Positions 8,716 through 17,235 are shown, counted from the stretch's first letter. The stretch: DNA of 64,000 nt from Dysgonomonas sp. PF1-14 (GCF_029892965.1 NZ_JARXWN010000022.1:1-64000); one strand, 5' to 3'. A program made the numbers and translations. Notes: generated from the sequence alone by a model not told the origin.

Positions 8716-9105
8716 TCAGCAATCAGTGTATTTCCAAATAGTGTAGGTAATTCCCCTGCCATCTCTGAAAGCTATGCAGTTATTGCGGTAGTTCTGCCAA
8801 CAAGAATATTGCTTTTCAAAATATAAACGATAATCATCCGAGAAGAACCGGTACAGGATGGTTTCAATGTCAGAACCATTGTCCTTGTACTCCACATCAA
8901 TATAGACTACATATATTGTATCCTGATATTCAATATTCACAAATATATAGTCCGTATCATCTATCCTTAGTTTATCGGGATTCGTCTCTCCGGTAAACAA
9001 ATCGATTGCACTCTCCATCCGGTTTTGGCCCAAATAGTTTACAAGCCCGACCGAATGGGATGAAGTTTCAAGGTCAAAGACACAGACCTGTCGTAAAGTT
9101 TTCAT
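8716..9105 (-). CDS. Small acidic orphan protein
   Basis: This 129-residue protein is acidic and aromatic-rich, with alternating beta-like segments (DYIFVNIEYQDTIYVVYIDV) and a helical part around residues 84-110. I recognise no family. It has its own terminator, just downstream, and is followed by palindrome E1. Its position in a run of small genes near ardC makes an accessory or anti-defence role possible; this rests on context only. Confidence 0.6.
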   Translation of the reverse strand: MKTLRQVCVFDLETSSHSVGLVNYLGQNRMESAIDLFTGETNPDKLRIDDTDYIFVNIEYQDTIYVVYIDVEYKDNGSDIETILYRFFSDDYRLYFEKQYSCWQNYRNNCIAFRDGRGITYTIWKYTDC

Positions 9106-9203
9106 TTTAAAATATTATTTTAAACATTTCATAGAATAATTGAAACCACTGGTTTCTGTCCGTTTATATTAGCATTATCTTATAAAACTATTCTATCTGA
9201 ATA

Positions 9204-9605
9204 TCAAGACCAGTAAAGGAACATCCCACCTGTTTCATAGATACGGTTAGTTATCTCTGTGATCTGATTCGTGGTTAAATCGGGGCTATTCCCTCTCTTA
9301 TGGTATTTTTTCAGCAGCTCAACCAGCTTTGGGTCATCATGGGGAACAATAAATGTATATTCAAAATTGTATACTACTTGTCTTTCATACAGTGTAAGTT
9401 TAATTTCTGCATTTTCATCGTATTCGTTTATCCTTCCCAGATAGCACGCTCCTCTTTCTTTCTGGAATTGTTTTATTTTAACACGGGATATATCGTTTAT
9501 ACTTTTATCAAACTCCGTAGTCCAGCCATCGTGCTGAATAAAATATATTCTCTCTAACTTTTCCAATTCAGCCAGAGATAGTTCGTCTAATTCTTTTAAT
9601 TCCAT
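9204..9605 (-). CDS. Small orphan protein
   Basis: This 133-residue protein begins with a leucine/glutamate helix (ELKELDELSLAELEKLERI), continues with a strand-rich middle (GRINEYDENAEIKLTLYERQVVYNFEYTFIV), and ends with a helical segment and the aromatic MFLYWS. No family is recognised. It is 19 nt downstream of the next gene on the strand and probably co-transcribed with it. Confidence 0.6.
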   Translation of the reverse strand: MELKELDELSLAELEKLERIYFIQHDGWTTEFDKSINDISRVKIKQFQKERGACYLGRINEYDENAEIKLTLYERQVVYNFEYTFIVPHDDPKLVELLKKYHKRGNSPDLTTNQITEITNRIYETGGMFLYWS

Positions 9606-9624
9606 AATAGATACGTCTTTAGTT

Positions 9625-10179
9625 TCACATTTGATTCCTTGATTTTTTTTCGTATTCCTCCACCTCTTTCATTACTCCATGGAAAAAGGCTATACCATGC
9701 TTTTCTTCCTTGCCGATTGAAGCTACCATAGAAATAATATTATAGCTATGTGTTATGCAAAATTCCTCCATATAATAATTCGCTACCCTCTCCTCAAACG
9801 TTTTTGAAAAAAAATCTGAGATTCCGTCTTGGGGAATATTGCAGTTGTACCACCATCTGTAAATACGGAACAATTGCATATAATCGATCGGTATGCTCCA
9901 TTGGCATATTAAGCGAACTCGCTTGTTCACAACAGTTTGATCATTCAGTTCCAGAAACTTGCTGAATTTGAAAGAACCTTTCTTTTGGTTACTCTTTAAT
10001 TGGAGGGCAATCCGTTTTTTCAAGTATTCTATTATTTTATTATTAAATAGAATACAATTTATTTCATAGGTCAAAAAACTGGATAATGGCGTTACATCCA
10101 ACTCCAACACAATAGTATGTCCGTAGAGTTTTATCATTTTACTAATGATTGATTTTGCCATAATATTAGTCCTCTTCAT
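9625..10179 (-). CDS. Orphan protein
   Basis: This 184-residue protein has no recognised family. It is basic in the first half (EYLKKRIALQLKSNQKKGSFKF) and tryptophan/tyrosine-rich in the middle (FRIYRWWYNCNIP). Two starts are possible: the ATG at 10179, which overlaps the preceding gene by 14 nt, or the ATG at 10161 just after that gene's stop. The arrangement indicates translational coupling to the upstream gene. Confidence 0.6.
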   Translation of the reverse strand: MKRTNIMAKSIISKMIKLYGHTIVLELDVTPLSSFLTYEINCILFNNKIIEYLKKRIALQLKSNQKKGSFKFSKFLELNDQTVVNKRVRLICQWSIPIDYMQLFRIYRWWYNCNIPQDGISDFFSKTFEERVANYYMEEFCITHSYNIISMVASIGKEEKHGIAFFHGVMKEVEEYEKKSRNQM

Positions 10180-10741
10180 ATCTTAAATTATAAATTCTAC
10201 TGCATAGTTTCTCTTCTTCCCCATTCTCCGGTTTTTGCCAGGAAAAAGGAAATTTCATAAGGCTTATATACCCATAGTCTGTTTTCTCCTGTTGTTCTGT
10301 CATCACGATATTTCCACTGGCATCAAGTACCTGTATCAGCATATTTGTGCGGAAAGGGAATAATGGCTCCAGATAATCCTGCGTTACCGTATACCACTGT
10401 GCATGATTTTCATGGGATTCCATACGACAGACTAATACGCCTTCATCTGTTTTAAAGTAATCCCTGCAATAGCCTGATTCGTCAAAAGCAAATTTCAGGC
10501 GGATTACATGAATCAGATTATCGGCAGGAACATACATTTTTGCAGTTTGCATATCCGAAAACAGTTTATCCGCAAATTGAGGATATTTTTCATCGATCCA
10601 TTGCCGATCATTGACATGGAACAAGCGTTCTTCTTCCGGAAGGTTCCTGTCATAGAATACTTCTACTCCCGCAGGAATTGTAATTTTGCCGTAACCGGGG
10701 TATTCCAATGTTACTTCTTCTTTTGTTATTTTTTTCACCAT
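10166..10741 (-). CDS. Orphan protein
   Basis: This 191-residue, acidic protein is probably rich in beta strands (EVTLEYPGYGKITIPAGVEV, NMLIQVLDASGNIVMTEQQ). Nothing in it identifies a family. It lies in the same operon as the gene below it, with overlapping ends, and starts 40 nt after the stop of the 321-residue orphan gene. Confidence 0.6.
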   Translation of the reverse strand: MVKKITKEEVTLEYPGYGKITIPAGVEVFYDRNLPEEERLFHVNDRQWIDEKYPQFADKLFSDMQTAKMYVPADNLIHVIRLKFAFDESGYCRDYFKTDEGVLVCRMESHENHAQWYTVTQDYLEPLFPFRTNMLIQVLDASGNIVMTEQQEKTDYGYISLMKFPFSWQKPENGEEEKLCSRIYNLRYEED

Positions 10742-10781
10742 ACTATTTTGAGTTTATAATTAAGTTATATTTCCGTTTCTG

Positions 10782-11747
10782 TTATTTATATATTAATTGA
10801 AATTCTTTCCCCCATGCGGAACGAATAAGCCCGTAGACTTCATCGATACAATAGCCGTTATTACAACCTCGTTCATCAACACACATTTCAAATCTGTCAT
10901 ATTCTGTTTTTCCGGAAAAGCGGACAGGCACATATAAGTCACGCAGTAATTCCATCTCCATCAGGGAACCTCCTCCGTTCCAGTCGTTGAACATACCGCA
11001 GTTATTCCCTTTGGGAATAACAATACTTTTATATTCTTCGAAATTATTCTCATACAGGCTTTTGATTGGCAGTAACCCCATGAATGTAAGTAATCCATAA
11101 CAAGATTGATTCAGTATTTCATCGGTCAGATCTGCATAACTGACGGCTTCATTTCCATTGCGGCTACGTTTGTCCGGCCAGCGCCCGATCGTGTTGATCC
11201 CTTTTTTGTTGAAAGTTTCTTTTACTTTCTTAGGATTCAGACAAAGTACATCAATGATGTCTTTGAAATATTCGTCATAGCAATAGGTATTACCCATATC
11301 GTAATTATGGGGAAGACAATCGTAGTTGGTATAAAGGATCGCTCGGCTACGAAGTTCACTCCTTTCAACCATTTTCTGAATAGGAGCACTTATATCGCGG
11401 TCTATGATAGTATTTTTAATAAAAGTCCAGTTATCTTCCCTATCTAACCATCTTGATATATAAGGGTGGAGATGTTTATATTCAGGAGTGGAAAGAATTT
11501 TATTTTCTAAATTACTCAATTCTATGGTACTACTTTCGTAGAGACTATCAGCTTCCCATTGATTGTTCTCTATTGCTTCCGTATTACGATTATTGATACA
11601 GTCCTGTATTATTTTACCCGAATCGTCATAATTATCCCGGTAGTCCGTATAAACAAGTTCATATTCTTTATTCATATTCTCCAGAAATGCCTGTTTTATG
11701 ACATCGGATATTTCCGGGCTGATTGTTTTTGTCGTTATACTCTCCAT
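10782..11747 (-). CDS. Orphan protein, about 320 residues
   Basis: This 321-residue protein is acidic, with a helical N-terminal third (DVIKQAFLENMNKEYELVY) and a cysteine-containing C-terminus (FEMCVDERGCNNGYCIDEV). A Gly-Gly-Gly turn (DWNGGGSLMEMELLRDLYVP) lies near residue 260. I recognise no domain. It has its own upstream gap containing the terminator of the DUF4326 gene, so it may begin a new transcript that runs to 8.7 kb. Confidence 0.6.
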   Translation of the reverse strand: MESITTKTISPEISDVIKQAFLENMNKEYELVYTDYRDNYDDSGKIIQDCINNRNTEAIENNQWEADSLYESSTIELSNLENKILSTPEYKHLHPYISRWLDREDNWTFIKNTIIDRDISAPIQKMVERSELRSRAILYTNYDCLPHNYDMGNTYCYDEYFKDIIDVLCLNPKKVKETFNKKGINTIGRWPDKRSRNGNEAVSYADLTDEILNQSCYGLLTFMGLLPIKSLYENNFEEYKSIVIPKGNNCGMFNDWNGGGSLMEMELLRDLYVPVRFSGKTEYDRFEMCVDERGCNNGYCIDEVYGLIRSAWGKEFQLIYK

Positions 11748-11765
11748 AAATTATTGTGTTTAAAA

Positions 11766-11794
11766 CAAAAAAGCCCGGACTTATACAGCCCGAG
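11766..11794 (-). terminator. Intrinsic terminator after the DUF4326 gene
   Basis: On the minus strand GCTCGG pairs with CCGGGC across a 10-nt loop and is followed by TTTTTTG. Confidence 0.7.
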
Positions 11795-11816
11795 CATTTA
11801 TTTGTCTGATATTAAT

Positions 11817-12125
11817 TTACTTTATTGTATCTAAATATTTCTTTATAACATCTCCATGACAGGGATAGGGTTTGCAGAAACATCCCAATGTTTTTCCTTT
11901 CAATACATGAACTCTTCGCTTAAACTCCGGATCGTTCTTTATCCGGTTATAAAAATATTCTTCGTATTTTTCAAGCGTAGCTCCTCTTGTTTGATTTTCC
12001 CTCAAAAGGATAGGATTACCGAAATAACCGTCCTGTCCTTTACCCGTCCGGCCAATATATACATCGTATTCTTCCATACGTATGTTTACTACCTTTGTCT
12101 CATTATTATCTTTGCTACTCTTCAT
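11817..12125 (-). CDS. DUF4326 domain protein
   Basis: This 102-residue protein has the DUF4326 pattern almost end to end: VVNIR...YDVYIGR at the start, GYFGNPI in the middle and LKGKTLGCFCKPYPCHGDVI at the C-terminus. The conserved CFCKP..CHGD may bind a metal or nucleotide. The domain is common on phages, plasmids and integrative elements, and its function is unknown. The start overlaps the stop of a 53-residue gene on the same strand, so the two are translationally coupled. Confidence 0.85.
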   Translation of the reverse strand: MKSSKDNNETKVVNIRMEEYDVYIGRTGKGQDGYFGNPILLRENQTRGATLEKYEEYFYNRIKNDPEFKRRVHVLKGKTLGCFCKPYPCHGDVIKKYLDTIK

Positions 12126-12276
12126 TTTCGATTATTTTATCAGTGATTTCCATTAATGTTTCGTTCACAGCCGAACGATAGGCAGCTTTGATCTCATTCC
12201 TGCCCCAACCGGTTTTTTCTTCTAATTTTTGAGCGAATGCCTGTTCGATCTGTTTTAATAATTCCGATGTTTTCAT
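12115..12276 (-). CDS. Short helical protein (53 aa)
   Basis: An ATG at 12276 opens a 53-residue frame, MKTSELLKQIEQAFAQKLEE through KTGWGRNEIKAAYRS to IIENEE, with strong helical and charged character. It ends inside the start of the DUF4326 gene (11-nt overlap) and follows the small membrane protein by 13 nt. Base composition and the tight spacing support it as a real gene. Function is unknown. Confidence 0.65.
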   Translation of the reverse strand: MKTSELLKQIEQAFAQKLEEKTGWGRNEIKAAYRSAVNETLMEITDKIIENEE

Positions 12277-12289
12277 GTTTGTTATTATT

Positions 12290-12529
12290 TTAAAAGATTA
12301 GTAAATAGATAACTGCGAATGCAATGGCTATCTGAATCAACAGCCAGGTAAGCCTGAATAACGCTCGCCATACTCTCCATGACAGTACGATTCCTATTAT
12401 TATATACAGTGTACTTTGCGATATGGTACTGAAAAACTGAATAATTGTATAAATTATGAAGGCCAGCAGCATAACCTTCACAACCGGAACGGCCATCGTC
12501 CAATACTTATTCTCTTTTATATTTTTCAT
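12290..12529 (-). CDS. Small membrane protein
   Basis: From the ATG at 12529 the product is 79 residues: a basic start (MKNIKENKYW), then three hydrophobic segments (VPVVKVMLLAFIIYTIIQFF, TLYIIIGIVLSWRVWRALF, LTWLLIQIAIAFAVIYLLIF). A longer frame from 12583 would run into palindrome E2, so the shorter start is preferred. It is the first gene left of E2, 15 nt from its edge. No family is recognised. The overlapping frame at 12285-12503 is a shadow. Confidence 0.65.
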   Translation of the reverse strand: MKNIKENKYWTMAVPVVKVMLLAFIIYTIIQFFSTISQSTLYIIIGIVLSWRVWRALFRLTWLLIQIAIAFAVIYLLIF

Positions 12530-12544
12530 AAGGCTTTCATTTAT

Positions 12545-12692
12545 AATTTCAGCGGCAAGCAATATGGGTGGTTCAGGATGCAAGGTTTTTTGTAGAAATA
12601 CAACCCGCAGGGTGGAGATTTCTGCAAAAACCCGTCAGGGCACGACCTTGCACATCCGCCCGGAACCGCCCATAACTTTGCCTGATGAAATT
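12545..12692 (-). repeat. Long quasi-palindrome E2
   Basis: The outer arms match: aatttcagcggcaag near 12545 against cctgatgaaatt ending at 12692, then gggtggttc/ggaaccgccc, and ggatgcaaggt against accttgcacatcc. The inner arms are tttttgtagaaat / atttctgcaaaaa. The core AAATAC..GGAGATTT is at 12596-12621, closed by accc-gca-gggt. The plus strand carries CTTG then TAACTTTGC (12673-12681), a promoter pointing away from the membrane-protein gene. The mirrored site on the left arm is degenerate. Confidence 0.8.
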
Positions 12693-12828
12693 AAATGAAA
12701 GCCTGACTTTAAGCTTTTCTTTTTATTTTCAGGTTGTTATTAATAGAATGAAAATAATTTGAGAATATGGAAGAGATGGGAATTAATTTGTATTGGAATT
12801 ATTTGCATGTGTTTTTAATAGTAATTAA

Positions 12829-13353
12829 TCAACGGACTAAACAACAAATATCTTGTATTGACTCTCCTGTATCCTTCTCCTTCTTGTATTGTTGGCATTT
12901 AGCTTCTAGAAAATTTGTATTGGAATTATTATCTTTGGTCGGCTTAACCGTTACTGATGCATCAGAGATAAAAAAACAATCACTCCCCATAATTGTATAT
13001 CTATTATCTCCCTGATAATAAATATTCACTTCATAGACCTTCTTAAAATGTAATGAAAAAATAAACGCTTTTGAGCCATCTGACATTCCGTAATAAGGAA
13101 CAGAATGGTAATCCATAGCATTAATAGCATCAACAGATATTTCGATGGGATAATTAAATAGTTTATTAACAGTTTGTTTTATACTATCAATTATGATTTC
13201 ATTTTCATCAAACTTTTTCTTAAATATTTCAAGCTCTTTCGAATGGGCATCTGTCAGATCGGAATAGTTATTCTTTAGTGCTTCTCTGCTACAAGCCCAA
13301 GGCAATGAGTGACACATGAATACAAGAAAGAAAAAACTGTTTACTTTACGCAT
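12829..13353 (-). CDS. Secreted or lipid-anchored protein of unknown function
   Basis: With the start at 13353 the 174-residue product begins with a signal peptide (MRKVNSFFFLVFMCHS) and a cysteine after LPWA, a weak lipobox. A frame starting at 13383 would put ten residues before the signal. The mature part has a charged coiled segment (DAHSKELEIFKKKFDENEII) and a strand-rich domain (VYEVNIYYQGDNRYTIMGSD). It is the only exported protein in this part of the array. No family is recognised. The composition is more AT-rich than its neighbours. Confidence 0.65.
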   Translation of the reverse strand: MRKVNSFFFLVFMCHSLPWACSREALKNNYSDLTDAHSKELEIFKKKFDENEIIIDSIKQTVNKLFNYPIEISVDAINAMDYHSVPYYGMSDGSKAFIFSLHFKKVYEVNIYYQGDNRYTIMGSDCFFISDASVTVKPTKDNNSNTNFLEAKCQQYKKEKDTGESIQDICCLVR

Positions 13354-13383
13354 AGCCGATAGTTTTGTGTAAGGAATATGCAA

Positions 13384-13746
13384 TACGGCAACTCTATGAT
13401 AATCAGAATACTTATAGGTTTTCCGCTTCGATAAATGTCAATATACAGATTAAAAACAGCACGCAGCCTATGTCACTGATCGACAAAAGATATTAGAACA
13501 ATCGGTATTAAACTACCTTCAGACAGCTACCAATGTAGCGTGTTTCATTTAAAATGTGTGGGACATTTTTATCGAAGTATCACTACAACCCTTTAACAGA
13601 TTAATGCACCACATATTGATAATATAAAATCCATCTTTAATGATGGTAATATTCAAGATAAACGTTTTAACTATGTGCCAAAACGATATAACGCTAAATA
13701 CAAAAATACTAAATTTTACTGATATTTTTGATGTTTAATTATCCAT
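13384..13746. other. Gap with no convincing gene
   Basis: About 360 bases between the secreted protein and the HU gene. Both strands have frequent stops. The stretch taatgcaccacat near 13611 resembles part of an IS982 terminus, but no transposase remnant follows in a consistent frame. I see no hairpin strong enough to call a terminator. Confidence 0.5.
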
Positions 13747-14019
13747 TTATTTTTTCTCTATGGTAAACGCTTTAGATGCTTTGAAAAATGGAATATTATG
13801 AGCCGGAATAATAACAACTGTATTTTTACTGATATTACGAGCTATTTTTTCCGCCCTGCGTTTTACAACAAAACTACCAAAACCGCGAAGATATACATTC
13901 TTATTTTCAACAAGTGAGTTTTTTATTGTTGTCATAAGCTCTTCAACAATTTTAAGCACCAAGGGTTTATCTATTCCCGTATTTTTCGAAATTTCACTAA
14001 CTAGATCTGCTTTTGTCAT
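13747..14019 (-). CDS. HU-family DNA-binding protein
   Basis: At 90 residues it has the standard HU/IHF length. The N-terminal helices (MTKADLVSEISKNTGIDK) are followed by the hallmark NVYLRGFGSFVVKRRAEKIARN and the arm and C-terminal FFKASKAF. The protein bends DNA as a dimer. On mobile elements such copies help assemble recombination or transfer complexes, or replace host HU. It is followed 13 nt downstream... on the coding strand it lies after the PP-loop gene, with which it probably shares a transcript. Confidence 0.92.
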   Translation of the reverse strand: MTKADLVSEISKNTGIDKPLVLKIVEELMTTIKNSLVENKNVYLRGFGSFVVKRRAEKIARNISKNTVVIIPAHNIPFFKASKAFTIEKK

Positions 14020-14032
14020 AAAAAATTATGTT

Positions 14033-14791
14033 TTAAACAAAAATACATGATTTTTCTCTTACCTCGTCTTCTTTCTGTGTTTTTTCATAAAAATCCTTTT
14101 CCAGGTCGAAGATAGTTTTTCCGCTGTTTCTCCTGAAGGGACGTTCTGTACGGGCTTGCAGTTCTTTTAATTTCCCCCAATAATCGGGCAGATATAGATA
14201 TATGTTATATAATTCTTTCAGGTTTTTATTCCCGCAATTCCAGCAACTGACTCTATCTAAGATTTCATACAAGGGTATTCCGTTTTCCTCCCATGTATAT
14301 CCTCTGTCATAACAGTATTGCAGGGCATCAGCTTCTGTTACACCCCAATCTACTAAAGGTAGTAAACGATTGGATCTCTTTTCTCTTTCAAACCGATGCG
14401 GTTCATCGGCTGCTATACCAACTAAATCCCAATTATTCCCTATATATTTCTTTAAGACATTCATCTTCTCACTTGTACCCCAGCGGCAGGGACCACCACA
14501 CCAAGAATAGCCGTATTTATGAATAATATCTGTCCCTCGTTTCCTTACAGGTTTATCCAGCATCATCCATATGAAGGGCTTGTTTGGATGTAGTTCTGTA
14601 AATTTAATTCCATGTGTATTTAAAAAAGGAAGCAGCTTATCCCGTGTCCGATAAAGGGCTTCGAACTCCATTCCCGTATTAAAAAACACCGCCTCATCCA
14701 CCGGATAGCCTTTTTCTATCAGCATATGCAGAAGACACAGGCTATCCTTGCCCATTGAGATGGAAACACATACACGCTTAGCAACAGACAT
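14033..14791 (-). CDS. PAPS-reductase-family PP-loop ATPase
   Basis: This 252-residue protein has the PP-loop SISMGKDSLCLLHML near residues 10-24, which binds ATP for adenylation or sulfur chemistry. Two further signatures follow: WCGGPCRWGTSEK (residues 97-109) and a late cysteine pair SCWNCGN (residues 187-193). The cysteine positions suggest an iron-sulfur or zinc site. Related proteins include PAPS reductase, tRNA thiolases and phage or element-borne homologues of unknown role. The neighbour upstream of it in the operon is an orphan protein and then a radical SAM enzyme. Together they suggest a nucleic-acid or small-molecule modification module. Confidence 0.85.
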   Translation of the reverse strand: MSVAKRVCVSISMGKDSLCLLHMLIEKGYPVDEAVFFNTGMEFEALYRTRDKLLPFLNTHGIKFTELHPNKPFIWMMLDKPVRKRGTDIIHKYGYSWCGGPCRWGTSEKMNVLKKYIGNNWDLVGIAADEPHRFEREKRSNRLLPLVDWGVTEADALQYCYDRGYTWEENGIPLYEILDRVSCWNCGNKNLKELYNIYLYLPDYWGKLKELQARTERPFRRNSGKTIFDLEKDFYEKTQKEDEVREKSCIFV

Positions 14792-14806
14792 CTTTAATGT
14801 ACCGAG

Positions 14807-15337
14807 TCAGATAAGTGATTGAATAGAAGTATAAGAGCAGTCAAGCTTTAGTTTTCGACCTATAAATTTCTCAAAGGCATGTAGTAAACGTTTACCATGA
14901 TCACAACTTAATCCGTATTCTGCGATGTCATCTTTTATAATATGCGATACAATCCGCTCCTCTGCCCAGCCTTTTTCTATAAAATAAGACCAGATCCAGT
15001 ATCGTCGGGTCGGTTTTTTGAGCTTCATTTCATCCCATTCCAAATCTGTGGCCGGACGTTTATAGATTATTTTGTACCAATGGGTTTCAGCCATTCTCGC
15101 CCTGTCCTGCCAAGGCATCAGGTCTATAATAACGGCTATCTCTTGTTTCTTGATGCATTTATGGTGGGTTTTACGGATTCCATACATAACAACGGGTCTT
15201 TCCCAATCAGGATTTAACTCCCTGTAATGTAGGGTTTCGACTGTTTTCTTATAAATCCGGACCAAGTCCACTTTATCAAAAAACTCCCGGAGCCATTCTT
15301 CGGGAGTTTCGTACAAACTATTGGGAAATGTCGCCAT
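14807..15337 (-). CDS. Orphan protein between PP-loop and radical SAM genes
   Basis: The likely start at 15337 gives 176 residues and avoids a 55-nt overlap with the radical SAM gene that the frame from 15406 would require. The protein is basic and tryptophan-rich (EEWLREFFDKVDLVRIYKK, KPTRRYWIWSYFIEKGWAEE) and contains DHGKRLLHAFEKFIGRKLKL near the C-terminus. No family is recognised. Its 15-nt spacing to both neighbours indicates one functional unit with them. Confidence 0.65.
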   Translation of the reverse strand: MATFPNSLYETPEEWLREFFDKVDLVRIYKKTVETLHYRELNPDWERPVVMYGIRKTHHKCIKKQEIAVIIDLMPWQDRARMAETHWYKIIYKRPATDLEWDEMKLKKPTRRYWIWSYFIEKGWAEERIVSHIIKDDIAEYGLSCDHGKRLLHAFEKFIGRKLKLDCSYTSIQSLI

Positions 15338-15351
15338 AGCTATTTTTCTAT

Positions 15352-16038
15352 CTAATATTTTTTCACATGGTATTTCACATAACTCCAAAAACAACAGCAA
15401 TGACATAATTCATTTCCGGTTTGCCTCTGATAACTTAAATCGCCATTGCTGAGTATCATCCCTTCAGCATTCAGATATACGTTTCCTTCTAAATGATTTC
15501 CTTCGTTAAGGGTTAAGGGATGTATGTGATTTTGATTTCCGGAACAACTTCGACCTTCCTTAAAGAGAAAGATATAGTCTGCCTGCCCTCTTAATCCGAA
15601 AAAGGGGTAGCAACTTAATTTTTCAATGATTTCAGCATGGAACCTGTTATCATGGAAGCAGTCATCACTCATCTCCAGCATACGGAAATTTCCGGACATA
15701 TCTTTCTTCTGCTGGTAATCATAGAGTTTTGAGCATATGGCGATAAACTCATCGGATAAAGAACTTTTGGAACCGTTGGTTACAATATAAAATTCATAGA
15801 CTTCAATTTCAAAGAGTTCCACCTGTTTCAGTATATACCTGATTGCCTTAATATTCAGGGAAGGCTCGCCACCGGTTATATTGAAATGTCCGATACATCG
15901 GATATGTTTCAGTACATTCCTGATGTTGCTATGGCGGATATCGAGGTTCTGTGCATCTCCCCGCATACAATGACTACACAGCATATTGCATTTACGGGTT
16001 ATTTCAATGGACAATGTCCTGAGTATTAGTTTTTCCAT
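15352..16038 (-). CDS. Radical SAM enzyme
   Basis: This 228-residue protein has the iron-sulfur motif CNMLCSHC (CxxxCxxC) at residues 18-25 and the SAM-binding GGEPS near residue 57. Further cysteines occur near the C-terminus (ELCHCCCFWS), possibly a second cluster. The short length excludes a full SPASM domain. The substrate is unknown. Lying next to a PP-loop ATPase, it could act on a nucleoside or peptide, but this is inference only. Confidence 0.85.
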   Translation of the reverse strand: MEKLILRTLSIEITRKCNMLCSHCMRGDAQNLDIRHSNIRNVLKHIRCIGHFNITGGEPSLNIKAIRYILKQVELFEIEVYEFYIVTNGSKSSLSDEFIAICSKLYDYQQKKDMSGNFRMLEMSDDCFHDNRFHAEIIEKLSCYPFFGLRGQADYIFLFKEGRSCSGNQNHIHPLTLNEGNHLEGNVYLNAEGMILSNGDLSYQRQTGNELCHCCCFWSYVKYHVKKY

Positions 16039-16050
16039 GAAATTTTAATA

Positions 16051-16479
16051 TTAAGATCCCATTTCGATAATCCATGTGACTATAAAGTCCTTATTGCCTT
16101 CCGGCAAACAGAGTTTCTTCAATCCATCGATACCATCTACACAACACAACAAACCTTCCTTATCTTTTGATTGCCCATTCAGTCCTATCAGGCATTCGCC
16201 GTACTGGTTATTCTCATCCCGGTAAGTAATCTCACATCTGGCGCTTGCAGGTTTTTTTCCGGTAGCCTCTTTGTAGCTTCCGGACAAATAATCTACAGCC
16301 TGTATCACTTCTTCACAATCACTAAGCACAGTAGAACTATGGCAGTCTGTACAATAGCCATAATAGAAACTTTCATCTGAAAAATGGTCCAGAGCTTTAT
16401 CCATATTGTTCTTATTCGGGTTAACCCATGCTTCACAGGTTACATCCTCTCCTCCACACCGGGTACATATTACTTTCAT
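16051..16479 (-). CDS. Zinc-ribbon-containing small protein
   Basis: This 142-residue protein begins MKVICTRCGGEDVTCEAWVN and later has YGYCTDCHSS, giving two CxxC pairs typical of a zinc ribbon. The C-terminal half is strand-rich and acidic. It is translationally coupled by a 4-nt overlap to the gene upstream and lies 12 nt before the radical SAM gene. Function is unknown. Confidence 0.65.
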   Translation of the reverse strand: MKVICTRCGGEDVTCEAWVNPNKNNMDKALDHFSDESFYYGYCTDCHSSTVLSDCEEVIQAVDYLSGSYKEATGKKPASARCEITYRDENNQYGECLIGLNGQSKDKEGLLCCVDGIDGLKKLCLPEGNKDFIVTWIIEMGS

Positions 16480-16712
16480 ATTCTTATGCTTAATGAATTC
16501 ATATCATTAGTAGTCCTCAATGCTACCCAGCTTTCTGTCAGGCAATCACAGAATTCATCATTGATGGCTATTATAAAATTTTCAAGACGGTATTTTACTA
16601 TCTTATCCTGTCTTGTCAATTCATCTAATTGCTCTAAAGACAAGGTTTCTGACTCTTCACTGGAGAAATCACAAACCGGCATCACGTATATAAAAATATT
16701 ATCTGTTGACAT
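16476..16712 (-). CDS. Small acidic protein
   Basis: This 78-residue protein contains a run of acidic and leucine residues (SSEESETLSLEQLDELTRQD). It overlaps the zinc-ribbon gene by 4 nt. There is no recognised family. Confidence 0.55.
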   Translation of the reverse strand: MSTDNIFIYVMPVCDFSSEESETLSLEQLDELTRQDKIVKYRLENFIIAINDEFCDCLTESWVALRTTNDMNSLSIRI

Positions 16713-16752
16713 AATTTGAATGTTTTAAAATTTATTACTGAATACCTTACAC

Positions 16753-16929
16753 TTACAGCATCGGAAAATCTTCCAATGCACAAATCAATCCGTCAAAATC
16801 TTCGTTTTCACTCAATACTTCAGCCATAGAGTTTACAATGTGCCTGTCTGTGCTATAATCCTCTGATAAAGACTTTAAATAATCGTTCCGGTCTTTATAG
16901 CCGTTTTCCTTGTAAATGTCTTTTTCCAT
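16753..16929 (-). CDS. Small acidic protein (58 aa)
   Basis: An ATG at 16929 opens a 58-residue frame: MEKDIYKENGYKDRNDYLKS, then EDYSTDRHIVNSMAEVLSEN and DFDGLICALEDFPML. The opening half resembles short proteins found repeatedly in Bacteroidales mobile elements next to larger orphan genes. A terminator lies just upstream, so it may begin a transcript reaching the PP-loop and HU genes. Confidence 0.6.
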   Translation of the reverse strand: MEKDIYKENGYKDRNDYLKSLSEDYSTDRHIVNSMAEVLSENEDFDGLICALEDFPML

Positions 16930-16952
16930 CGTTTTATGATTTTATAAAAGAA

Positions 16953-16974
16953 AAAGCCCGGATCTCTCCAGGCA
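16953..16974 (-). terminator. Intrinsic terminator after the 17.0 kb gene
   Basis: On the minus strand GCCTGG pairs with CCGGGC across a 6-nt loop (agagat here on both sides) and is followed by TTTTTC. Confidence 0.65.
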
Positions 16975-17007
16975 GTTATTATTATCTCATTATATGTTAT
17001 GTAATTA

Positions 17008-17235
17008 TTATCCCAAAAACAACGATACAGTTTCATCGCTTAGCTGATACTTTTTCTGCAAGCACCGCACCATTTCTTCATTGTCCTGTTTGAAAATAAT
17101 CTCATATACGCTTGTATCCGCCGGATTGAACGGATGGTCTTCCTGCCATTGCTGTATCCATTGCAGGTACTCTTTGGTAAAATCGCGGATAGCCTGGACT
17201 TCTTTTTCTAAGGCATGGTTCTGTTCTTTATTCAT
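17008..17235 (-). CDS. Small acidic helical protein
   Basis: This 75-residue protein is mostly helical (LEKEVQAIRDFTKEYLQWIQ) with an acidic, aromatic middle. It is coupled by a 4-nt overlap to the next gene and followed by a terminator. There is no recognised family. Confidence 0.55.
   Translation of the reverse strand: MNKEQNHALEKEVQAIRDFTKEYLQWIQQWQEDHPFNPADTSVYEIIFKQDNEEMVRCLQKKYQLSDETVSLFLG

Noticed and set aside
12285..12503. 72-codon minus-strand ORF
   Set aside because: It overlaps the small membrane protein in another frame, which has clear hydrophobic periodicity; this frame does not.
13605..13625. A fourth IS982 end (taatgcaccacat)
   Set aside because: The match stops before the diagnostic cgggtt, and no transposase remnant follows.
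14807..15406. Longer start at 15406 for the orphan gene
   Set aside because: It would overlap the radical SAM gene by 55 nt; the ATG at 15337 gives regular spacing.
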